From NCBI RefSeq assembly GCF_009769385.1, contig NZ_VKAB01000047.1, positions 1 through 64,000 on the forward strand: a stretch of 64,000 nt of DNA, in the 5' to 3' direction. The notes under the pieces are model-generated. The model saw nothing but the letters and a program-made list of their open reading frames with translations, was not told the origin of the DNA and made no database searches. The DNA comes from Saccharothrix deserti (lineage in GTDB: Bacteria > Actinomycetota > Actinomycetes > Mycobacteriales > Pseudonocardiaceae). The position numbers and the translations under genes were made by a program. This document shows, in pieces, positions 54,008 through 61,857 of this stretch; within the stretch, counting starts at the first letter, position 1; every line of letters starts with the position of its first letter.

Positions 54008-54871
54008 ATGAGCACCTCCGGTCCGGGCCGCGGTCGTGACGACTTGGGACGCGCGCTGTTGGCCCAGCACCCACGTGGCGAGCAATGGCGACAGCTTGAT
54101 GTGACCATCGCGAACCTGACCTTCGAGCAGATCACTCGCATGGGCTCGCTTGGCGAGGAGCGCGCCTCCGATCGCCAGGCCGTCCGGGACAGGATCATCG
54201 CGCGGATCACCGATCCCGAATTGGCCGGACGGCTCGCCTCCCGATGGATCCGATGGAAAGACACCTTCGGCCTGCCGATGCCCGCCGAACTCGACGACCC
54301 GATCGCAGTGCTGCACCACCCCTACCTGCTGGCCCAGCAGGCTTCACCGGAACACTCCGGCTGGCACAAGGTGGTCCTGCCCGTGTTCGACGCCGGGCTG
54401 GCGATCGCAGCGGCAGGCCACGACGACGCGGGAATCGCCGACTACGAATTGCTCACCGCTCCTTGGCGGCAGACCTGTCTGCCCTCGCGATACACCGCGA
54501 CTGACGCCTACGGCCCGCACACCCAAGCCGCGCTGCGAGTCCTGCGCCATGCCGAAGCCGCGCAGGCAGGGGTTGTGCGCCGGATGGGTCGGGTGTGTGC
54601 GGAAATCGACGAGCAACGCTGGGAAGCGGCTTGTGCTGCGGTCACCGAGGCGTCGATCGCGTGGGGGTTCCCGCTCCGGGCGCGCTCCCTGTACTGGGAG
54701 ACCGTTCCAGCCGCCGAGGACGCCGTCGGCGAGTCACCCACAGACACGTCGGTCGTCAACGCACTGTGGGGCGCGGCGATCTCGCAGTCGTTCGCCGGAC
54801 GACTCGACTCCGACACCAGCGCGCTGTTGACCAGCCCTTGGCGGACGGCGGGACTTTCACTCCCTGGATGA
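54008..54871 (+). CDS. Unrecognised soluble protein
   Basis: 287 aa starting MSTSGPGRGRDDLGRALLAQ. Helical throughout, with ANLTFEQITRMG, LASRWIRWKDTFGLPMPAEL and VVNALWGAAISQSFAGRLDS. No signal peptide, membrane segment or active-site motif was found. A start at 53942 is possible in the same frame but adds unlikely sequence. Codon use fits the strain. The gene is monocistronic and lies between the QueD group and the left inverted repeat of the next locus. Confidence 0.6.
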   Translation: MSTSGPGRGRDDLGRALLAQHPRGEQWRQLDVTIANLTFEQITRMGSLGEERASDRQAVRDRIIARITDPELAGRLASRWIRWKDTFGLPMPAELDDPIAVLHHPYLLAQQASPEHSGWHKVVLPVFDAGLAIAAAGHDDAGIADYELLTAPWRQTCLPSRYTATDAYGPHTQAALRVLRHAEAAQAGVVRRMGRVCAEIDEQRWEAACAAVTEASIAWGFPLRARSLYWETVPAAEDAVGESPTDTSVVNALWGAAISQSFAGRLDSDTSALLTSPWRTAGLSLPG

Positions 54872-54928
54872 CCCACCTCGCCGCGCTCCACGGCAACGGT
54901 CAGGTCCAGCCTCTGCTGACACTGAGGT

Positions 54929-54985
54929 GTGACTTAGCGCTCCAGTTGGCCAGTTGAGCATGGTTGTTGGCCAGCCTGCCGCTCA
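54929..54985 (+). repeat. Left inverted repeat of a 5-kb segment
   Basis: GACTTAGCGCTCCAGTTGGC, CAGTTGAGCATGGTTGTTGG, CCAGCCTG matches the reverse complement of 59930-59985 at about 42 of 48 positions. It lies 200 bp before the 1421-aa gene. Confidence 0.7.
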
Positions 54986-55189
54986 AGCTGGCCCGGACGT
55001 CCCGCAATCCAGCGCACTGTCATGCCGATGGGCGGTAGGCAGTAGCCGCGTCATCCCGCTCGGATTGGCGGGCCCGAAGAAACATCGAGGGTGTCGCCGG
55101 GCTGGCGGCACCCTCGCCGGTCGGAGTCGTGTCGGTGGTGCGCGTCAGACTGGTGGTGTCGGTGGTGACCCACGAACGGGAGCGGACGG

Positions 55190-58100
55190 TTGGACGAGGC
55201 AGAGTTCGCCAGGTATCTCGAGCTGGGTCACGAGAACGCTCGGATCATGGGGCTGGCTGCGAATCACTGCCAGCACATGCGGTTCGTGGAGTCCGGCGGC
55301 CGCGGGATGCTAGAGGAAACGACCGGGCTGCCGTTGAACTCGCGGCGGGTGGAGTGTCCAGTCGCCATCGGGAACACATCCGGGATGCGGTTGGACCATG
55401 TGACGTTCGGGTTCTACGCCGAGCACTGCGTGGGCTGTGACATGCGGAACCCGACAGGGCGACTTCCAAACCTAGAGACCGAGGCTCTAACCCGCCGGCA
55501 GGAGGCCGAGGCCCAGGAAGCCGAGCGGGCTGAGAAGCTGCGGGTCCGGGCTGTTGCGCGTGCTGGGCGGGTGGAGCGACGGCGGAGCCTGCGGGCGTCC
55601 GCGGACCCGGCGACCGTTGGCATCCTGGACGACCTCGATGTTCTCGATCCGGACCCGGCGGTTGACGTCGACGCCGACGCGACGGCTGCGGCGCGGCGCC
55701 GGTTGACGACGGTTGCTGGTCGTGCGGCGGACCGGTTCGATGAACGCATCATCGACGAGCTGTTCGATGCGGTGGAGAGCGTCGGGCTTGCCGAGCTGCT
55801 GGAGCCGTTGCGGCATCTGACGTCGCGGCGACCGGAGCTCGCGGAGCGCCTGGTGGCGACTGCGCTGGCGGCGTTGCGGACGGTCTCGACGTTGGAGGCG
55901 GGCCGCTGCGTGACCGACCACCCGGACTTGGTGGACGCGGCGGCGGTCGATGATGCGGTCATCTGGGCGGTCGTGGTGTTGGCGGGGTCGAAGACACCCG
56001 GTGACCATCATTTCTCCGGTCCGACGCCGGTGGTGCAGGCGAACGATCCGGGCCCGTTGCGGGTCCTCGCAGACCTGTGTCCGGACAAGCTGGTCGCCCG
56101 CCTGGGTGGGATGCTGCCGCGGCCCGCGGTGACGGGCATCATCGTGAACCCAGCGCACCAGCCGCAGCTGGTCTCCGATTTCGACCGGCGGGCCGCCGCC
56201 GGCGCTGTTGAGCATCTCGCGAGCACCCATCTCGAGCTGGCTGTCCAGCTGTTGCCGAATTTGGCCGTTTCCATGTGCGTTCCACCGCAGGACAGTTACG
56301 ACCCAGGCACGGTCGGGACCGCCGAGAGGGCAGTCGCCCGGATGTTCATCGCCGCGCCCGTCCGGATTGCCGGGCTGCTGGAGGAGGCGGGCCGGCACGC
56401 GGCCGAAAAGATTCGGGACGGCCTTGTCGGCTCGGTCCGACATGCCCTGGACATGATCGACACCGAGTACGTCCACCGTCGCGCTCATGACCCGGTGGCG
56501 ACGCCTGAGGAGGCGGCGGCGGTCACCGACGCGGCGTTCGTGTTCCTCCTCACCCGTACGGATGAGTCGTGGGGGCACGAAGTGACGTTCTCCGCAGCCG
56601 AAGCCATCGAGCGGATGGGCCACTGGCGCAGCGACACCCTCGCCGGACGCTTGGACGCGACCCTGGGTGCGTTCGTGACGCTGACCCGGCACCGGCTCAC
56701 CGAGCAGAAGAGCGTGCTCATCTCTACCGCTGCGCCGGACCCGCTCGCGTGGATGGAGGCGGGGTCGCGCAAGAACAGCCTGTACCAGTCCGCCCGACGC
56801 CTGCTGAGGGCGGTGGAGTCCGCATCATCGACTGACCCGTTGGCGGTGTGCGAAACCATCACGACGCTCATCACGAGCGAACGCGACAGCGACCTGGGTT
56901 CCGAGGTGGTGTACCCGCTCTTGGCCACCCTCGGCGAGGTCGGCCGCCGCCACGGGAACCAGCCCGGAGTGCTCCAGGCCATCCTGCCGACCCTCCACAC
57001 CTACCTGGTCGATGCCGACCCCGGACCACGCGCCGCAGCGCTCGATGCCTGGACGACCATCGGCAGAACCCACGCCCTCCCGTCGACGGTCGCGGACCTA
57101 CTCCCGGCACTCGTCTCGGACGCATACATCGTGATGATCGACGCCGTCCTCGAGGCCGCGTACAGGCTTCCTTGGCCGGACCAGGAGTCCCGGATTCGGC
57201 TGGCTCTTCACGCTGCGACGGTGATGGAGGGCATCAACGTCTCCAGGCACCTGGACACGTTCCTGACCTCGCTCGCAGCGCTGCGGCGCCACGTGCCGGA
57301 CATAGCTGCGCTCGCTGAGCTGGAGAAGAAGGCCCTGGCACGGGTTCCGGAACTCGAGTGGCATCAGGCGACCAAGGTGACCGAGCAGCCGTGGCAGCCG
57401 GATGCACGAGTTGCACCGGAGCTCGCGGTGTTGTGGTTGACGCTGGCACCCCGGAGGACTTACGGGCTCCGGCAGCACGACGAGGCCGAGGAGGCGTTGA
57501 ACGGGCTTCTCGACTGCGGCGCTGGTCTCCTCGGTCTCCAAGCGGCCGACATCATCAAGGTCGGCGCGGCACACTCTCCGGAGTCGCACTACGGATCCAT
57601 GGAGTACGCCGAGGTCCTCGCCCGAGCAGAGCGCCGGACCGATGTCCTGGCGCTGCTCGAGAGCGCGCTGACTCGTATCCCGAACGAGCCGGCGCGCAGC
57701 TCACAACGCGCCCTGGTCACGCTCGCGGGCGCGGTCGGACGCCTGCAGGTGAACCTAGAGCCGGACTTGCCAAACAACGCGAACGTCCGAGAGGCGGTCG
57801 ACGAGGTCGGGGCAGCGATCGGCATCTGCCTGGGTCACTCCGAGGACAACCTTCGGTGGCTGCGGCCGTTCGCGAAGGCCGCCGCAGTCCGGGCAGCGAT
57901 CGCCTGCACCTTGCTCGACGTTCCGATCCCGGCGGAGGTCACCACCGGGCTCGCGGACACTCCGGCCGACCAGGCGGCGGCCGACTCTGCCGACCCGGCC
58001 GAACAGTTCAAAGCACGCGCGCAGCGGCTGCGCGACCTAGCGACCGCCCTTCAGCGCGGCGGGAGATCCACCGGGACAGCGACACACGACGGTGTCGTCA

Positions 58101-59455
58101 TCACCGGTCGGCTGCTCGGCGCTGTCGCACACCTGCTCGACGCCGAGGGCGCCGACCTGAACGCCGACCTCATTCAGGCCCGAGCGCACCGGACCGCAGC
58201 AGCACGCCGCGCCGCCGCCATCGACCTAAACGCATACCGGGACGACGACCCGCTCCTTCCGCGCGCCCGAGCCCTCCGGGCCGCCCTCGCGGCAGATCCC
58301 GACCCGGCCGCACCCATCGACCTGGGCACGGTTCTCACCGCTACGGCCGGTCTCCCGGCGCCGTTGCTGTTCATCCGCTCACCCGAACGTCAACACAGCT
58401 TCAGGCCGTGGACGCCGCCCGCCGACCCTGAGCCGGACAGCCCGACGGTCGCGGTTGCCCTGGTGTCGATCGACGACACGCTCCTCACCGGTCCCGCCAT
58501 CGTCAACCCGGCCCTCACTCACACCCTGACCCTGCAATTGCAGACCGACCCGTGGCCAGCGTGGGTCGAACGGCTGGACGCCGAACTGGTCAGCACCCTG
58601 AACGAAACCGAACTCCAGCGGCCCGCGCTCACCTGGCAGCGCCACCAGCACACCGGTGATCCGGACACCTACGAAGGGACTGGCAGCCTCCACGTGCGGT
58701 ACGCCGTCCCTACCACCCAGCACGCACCCCCGGTCCTGGTGCGCCTCACCTGGCGCGGCACCGACGAGGACGGCAACCCTAAGAGCCAACCCCTCGACGT
58801 CGCCGGCCACCGCGAGTTCCGTGTCCGCCCCTACGACCCAGCCCGCGACGCCACCACCCAGTACGAGGTGTTCGACGAGCACCTCCTCGGCATCTACGAG
58901 AAGCTCGCCACCGCCGGCTATCCGCACAACCAACTCCAGCCATTCGCCCGACTCCTCAACGCCATCTCCCGCGCCGGGCTCGCCATGACCTGGAACAAGA
59001 AATACCGCCGGGGCCAGTACGTGAGCGAACGCCAGTTCCACAACGATCTCCACGCCGCCCTCCTCGCCGACCCCGCCCTCGAAGGCCGAGTCGAACGCGG
59101 CACCGCCCTCGGACACGGGTACCTCGACACCCGACACGACGGCATCACCGCTGAACTCAAGGTCGCGCGCGACCAGCCCGTCACCCCCGAGTCCGCCACC
59201 AAGTACATCGGCCAGCCCACCCAGTACGCCGCCGCCGACGGCGCCCGCCTCTCAATCCTCGTCGTCCTCGACATGAGCCGAAAGGTGCTGCCCATCGGCA
59301 CCCCCGAGAACTACCTATTCGTCCTCGGCCCCAAGCAGCACGGGATGACCGCCCCACACTCCCCCAGCGTCGTCGTCACCCTCGTCATCAACGGCAACCT
59401 GCCCGTGCCCAGCAGCTGGTCCCGCCGCAGGACCCCGACCACCGACACCCCGTGA
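55190..59455 (+). CDS. Giant protein with zinc-like N-terminus and PD-(D/E)xK-like C-terminus
   Basis: 1421 aa. The TTG start has GGGAG seven bases upstream. CQHM, RVECPVAIG and HCVGCDMRNP (about residues 24-87) supply several Cys/His that could bind zinc. A long HEAT/ARM-like helical region fills about 150-900 (for example AELLEPLRHLTSRRPELAER, LVATALAALRTV). The C-terminal 150 residues look like a restriction-endonuclease fold: SERQFHNDLHAAL, then GYLDTRHDGITAELKVARD (D near 1313, ELK near 1321) and ILVVLDMSRKV. It is a single gene between inverted repeats, so it may be a self-contained defence gene. The family was not recognised and its activity is inferred. Confidence 0.8.
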   Translation: MDEAEFARYLELGHENARIMGLAANHCQHMRFVESGGRGMLEETTGLPLNSRRVECPVAIGNTSGMRLDHVTFGFYAEHCVGCDMRNPTGRLPNLETEALTRRQEAEAQEAERAEKLRVRAVARAGRVERRRSLRASADPATVGILDDLDVLDPDPAVDVDADATAAARRRLTTVAGRAADRFDERIIDELFDAVESVGLAELLEPLRHLTSRRPELAERLVATALAALRTVSTLEAGRCVTDHPDLVDAAAVDDAVIWAVVVLAGSKTPGDHHFSGPTPVVQANDPGPLRVLADLCPDKLVARLGGMLPRPAVTGIIVNPAHQPQLVSDFDRRAAAGAVEHLASTHLELAVQLLPNLAVSMCVPPQDSYDPGTVGTAERAVARMFIAAPVRIAGLLEEAGRHAAEKIRDGLVGSVRHALDMIDTEYVHRRAHDPVATPEEAAAVTDAAFVFLLTRTDESWGHEVTFSAAEAIERMGHWRSDTLAGRLDATLGAFVTLTRHRLTEQKSVLISTAAPDPLAWMEAGSRKNSLYQSARRLLRAVESASSTDPLAVCETITTLITSERDSDLGSEVVYPLLATLGEVGRRHGNQPGVLQAILPTLHTYLVDADPGPRAAALDAWTTIGRTHALPSTVADLLPALVSDAYIVMIDAVLEAAYRLPWPDQESRIRLALHAATVMEGINVSRHLDTFLTSLAALRRHVPDIAALAELEKKALARVPELEWHQATKVTEQPWQPDARVAPELAVLWLTLAPRRTYGLRQHDEAEEALNGLLDCGAGLLGLQAADIIKVGAAHSPESHYGSMEYAEVLARAERRTDVLALLESALTRIPNEPARSSQRALVTLAGAVGRLQVNLEPDLPNNANVREAVDEVGAAIGICLGHSEDNLRWLRPFAKAAAVRAAIACTLLDVPIPAEVTTGLADTPADQAAADSADPAEQFKARAQRLRDLATALQRGGRSTGTATHDGVVITGRLLGAVAHLLDAEGADLNADLIQARAHRTAAARRAAAIDLNAYRDDDPLLPRARALRAALAADPDPAAPIDLGTVLTATAGLPAPLLFIRSPERQHSFRPWTPPADPEPDSPTVAVALVSIDDTLLTGPAIVNPALTHTLTLQLQTDPWPAWVERLDAELVSTLNETELQRPALTWQRHQHTGDPDTYEGTGSLHVRYAVPTTQHAPPVLVRLTWRGTDEDGNPKSQPLDVAGHREFRVRPYDPARDATTQYEVFDEHLLGIYEKLATAGYPHNQLQPFARLLNAISRAGLAMTWNKKYRRGQYVSERQFHNDLHAALLADPALEGRVERGTALGHGYLDTRHDGITAELKVARDQPVTPESATKYIGQPTQYAAADGARLSILVVLDMSRKVLPIGTPENYLFVLGPKQHGMTAPHSPSVVVTLVINGNLPVPSSWSRRRTPTTDTP

Positions 59456-59933
59456 CCCGAGGCGCCACCGGCGAACCACGCCCCCGCCGCATCGACCACA
59501 GGACCTGTCACCAGGACCTCGAATCCTGCGGCGCCGCGATCCCGTCGAAACGGCGCAACGTAGCTCAGCCACCCGCCCTTGCGGACGCACCTTCCGCTCA
59601 TAACGCGTTGAGTGCGTTTCGGCCGTTCTCCCCGCGAGACGGCACCGTGCGACTTTTCGCGGTAGGTGGCACCAGGACAGGGTTGCGGCCTGCGCAAGCG
59701 AGGCCGGCTGTTCGCGCTAGTTGGCACTGGATGGTCAGTCTTGTTGTCACCTGCTCAAGCAGATCCCGAACGCCTACCCCGACAACCTTGCCGCCGACAC
59801 TGACTACCAGCGCTGATAGACGAACAGTGACCCGCCCATCCGATCGCAACGCTGGACGATCGACGCGAGTGCCAACCATCGCGTCCAGGTGTCATCTATC
59901 GAGAAAAGTCGCACACCGACGGCAGCCGAGCGT
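59456..59933. other. Intergenic region with inverted and direct partial repeats
   Basis: No gene supported. GTGCGACTTTTCGCGGTAGG followed by TGGCACCAGGAC (59648-59680) resembles the reverse complement of 59882-59915 (GTGCGACTTTTCTCGATAGA, then TGACACCTGGAC). A weaker direct copy, TAGTTGGCACTGGATGG, lies near 59719. Confidence 0.6.
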
Positions 59934-59985
59934 CACGCTGGCCAACTACCACGCTCAACTGGCCAACTCGGGCGCTCAGTCTCAT
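59934..59985 (-). repeat. Right inverted repeat of a 5-kb segment
   Basis: Read on the minus strand it is GACTGAGCGCCCGAGTTGGC, CAGTTGAGCGTGGTAGTTGG, CCAGCGTG, nearly identical to the left repeat at 54929-54985. It lies 480 bp after the 1421-aa gene and 24 bp before the stop of the convergent methyltransferase. Confidence 0.7.
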
Positions 59986-60008
59986 GAGGTCGCAGACCGG
60001 CGACGAGA

Positions 60009-61232
60009 TCATCCGGCCGGGTTGTAGGTGAGGACGAACCTGCTGTGGGTCTTGTCGATGGCGGGGCCCGCCAGTTCGCTGTCGGGGGTATCGGCCGGGT
60101 AGACGATGAGCGATGGCGTGTGCTGGTTCCGCTCGGGCGCCCAGGATCGGATCTCGTCACAGAGGTACTCGGTCAGATCGTCGGCGGCCGGGCCGTGACC
60201 GATCGCGCCCAACTCCCATCGCACCTCGTCGTCGGATTCCAGGCGGCGGGCGGTGAGGTAGACCAGCGTGTCGCCGTTGACCAGCGCCATGCGCCACCAC
60301 CCTGCGACCGGATCGCACACCTCGGGTGGGACGTCGGCGTGGACCTTGATTCGGCACACGCGCGGGTCGGTCACGGTCAGGCGGAGCCAGAGCCCGTCGT
60401 GCGACTCGTTCCTGGCGATCGTGGTCCCGGACCAGGCGGTGACACGCGGCTGGTCGAGCACCCCGTGCAGCGCTTTGGGGTCCACGGCCTGGTCGCGGTC
60501 CCAGTGGAGCGTGACAAGTTCATCGGCAGTGATTGAGCCGCTGAGTTCGCCCTCGCCGTCACCAACCAGGTACACGAAGCCGCACAGGTGAAGCGAATCG
60601 GCCACCAGACGGCCGTCGGTGTAGGTGAAGGCGACGCTACGTCCCTGGCCGCGCCAGCGCAGCGGGGCGACCAGCCGACCTCCGGGCGCGAGCTGCTTCC
60701 ACCACTGGGCGGGGATGTCCCACGGTGAGACGGTGGCGATCATGCGGTCGTACGGCGCGTGGGCGGCATAGCCGAGCCCACCGTCGCCGGTAACGACGTG
60801 CACGTCGCCGTAGCCGGTCGCGGTCAGCGCTTGTGAGGCTTTCGCGGTCACGTCCGGGTCGATGTCGATCGTGGTCACCAGGTCCCCCCGGCCGGTCAAC
60901 TGGGCGAGCAGGCAGGCGTTGTACCCGGTGCCGGCGCCGATTTCCAGGATGCGGTCGCCGGGTTGGACGTGAAGCTGGTCGAGCATCGCCGCGACCAACC
61001 AAGGCGCCGACGCGCAGGACAACGACCGGCCGTCTTCGAAGCGATGAGTGATCACCGCTTGCCATGGGTCGTAGGCGACCACCAGATCAGCTTCCGGCAC
61101 GAACTCATGGCGTGGTGTGTCCAGCAGAACCCTCTCGACCTCTTTGAGCTCCGCGTACCCCACCTTGCGGACCTTGGCGACCATCTCCGCGCGCAGCGTC
61201 TCCGGCGACGAGGTGGTGGTATCGGTATCCAT
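60009..61232 (-). CDS. FxLD-system methyltransferase (PCMT-like)
   Basis: 407 aa. LLDTPRHEFVPEADLVVAYD and SAPWLVAAMLDQLHV precede SAM motif I, ILEIGAGTGYNACLLAQL (about 94-111), followed by VTTIDIDPDV and VVTGDGGLGY, as in protein-L-isoaspartate methyltransferases. The C-terminal 200 residues, with GQGRSVAFTYTDGRLVADSL and SWAPERNQHTPSLIVYPAD, mark the longer actinobacterial enzymes annotated 'methyltransferase, FxLD system', usually linked with FxLD lanthipeptides. No lanthipeptide dehydratase or cyclase is seen nearby. AAGGAG lies nine bases upstream of the ATG at 61232. Confidence 0.85.
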   Translation of the reverse strand: MDTDTTTSSPETLRAEMVAKVRKVGYAELKEVERVLLDTPRHEFVPEADLVVAYDPWQAVITHRFEDGRSLSCASAPWLVAAMLDQLHVQPGDRILEIGAGTGYNACLLAQLTGRGDLVTTIDIDPDVTAKASQALTATGYGDVHVVTGDGGLGYAAHAPYDRMIATVSPWDIPAQWWKQLAPGGRLVAPLRWRGQGRSVAFTYTDGRLVADSLHLCGFVYLVGDGEGELSGSITADELVTLHWDRDQAVDPKALHGVLDQPRVTAWSGTTIARNESHDGLWLRLTVTDPRVCRIKVHADVPPEVCDPVAGWWRMALVNGDTLVYLTARRLESDDEVRWELGAIGHGPAADDLTEYLCDEIRSWAPERNQHTPSLIVYPADTPDSELAGPAIDKTHSRFVLTYNPAG

Positions 61233-61262
61233 CGCTTCCCTACTCCTTTATGGATCTTGGCG

Positions 61263-61274
61263 GCTGTATACAGC
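61263..61274. promoter_or_regulatory. 12-bp palindrome in a divergent promoter region
   Basis: GCTGTATACAGC is a perfect palindrome in the 90-bp gap between the FxLD-system methyltransferase and a NUDIX gene. A central TGTATACA is common in GntR-type operators, so it may be a regulator-binding site. No cognate regulator gene is in the window. Confidence 0.5.
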
Positions 61275-61322
61275 TCGGCCGAGCACACAGGCCGTGCCCG
61301 TTGGACCTGGCAAACTCATGGA

Positions 61323-61856
61323 GTGATCAAGCACTTCACATCGAGCGTGTTCGTCTTCGGGCTGGTCGGTGGAATGTGGAAGCTGGGTGTGATCGAGCAT
61401 CCTCGGCTGCGGCGTTGGATGATCGCCGGTGGTCACGTCGAACCGGGCGAGTCGCAGGTTGATGCCGCACTTCGCGAGGTCGAAGAGGAAACTGGCCGAC
61501 AGGTTCGGTTGGTGCGGCCCCCTGGTCCAGCTGTCCCGCCCAAGTTTCCGCGCACGGTGCTGACGATGCCGTGGTGGATCACCGAGCAGCCGGTGCCGCC
61601 GGATGCGCACTGCGGGGATCGTCACGTGCATGTCGATCACCAGTACGTCGGCCTTGTCGCCGACCCTGATGAGGTGACCCGGAAGCCGGAGCACCTGTTC
61701 CGCTGGGCAGGGCTGGAGGAACTCGACGGCCTCGCGATGTTTGCCGACACACGGCTACTCGTGGGTGGCTTGTTCGCGGTCGTGCCAATGCTCGGCGCTG
61801 GTGACCTCGACGCGGTTTCCATGCTGACGTCGCTGGCGGGCGATGTGCAGTCGTGA
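61323..61856 (+). CDS. NUDIX hydrolase, divergent from the FxLD methyltransferase
   Basis: 177 aa from a GTG. SSVFVFGLVGGMWKLGVIEH leads to the complete NUDIX box GGHVEPGESQVDAALREVEEETG (about 38-60), meeting G-x5-E-x7-R-E-x-x-E-E-x-G. A later HVDHQYVGLVADPDEV strand and FRWAGLEELDGLAMF helix are typical. It probably hydrolyses a nucleoside diphosphate derivative. The stop lies only one base before the stop of the convergent kinase/phosphotransferase gene. Confidence 0.88.
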   Translation: MIKHFTSSVFVFGLVGGMWKLGVIEHPRLRRWMIAGGHVEPGESQVDAALREVEEETGRQVRLVRPPGPAVPPKFPRTVLTMPWWITEQPVPPDAHCGDRHVHVDHQYVGLVADPDEVTRKPEHLFRWAGLEELDGLAMFADTRLLVGGLFAVVPMLGAGDLDAVSMLTSLAGDVQS

Positions 61857-61857
61857 T

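Noticed and set aside
59452-60027. Plus-strand open frame after the 1421-aa gene
   Set aside because: No ribosome-binding site or family, and it runs through the repeat cluster.
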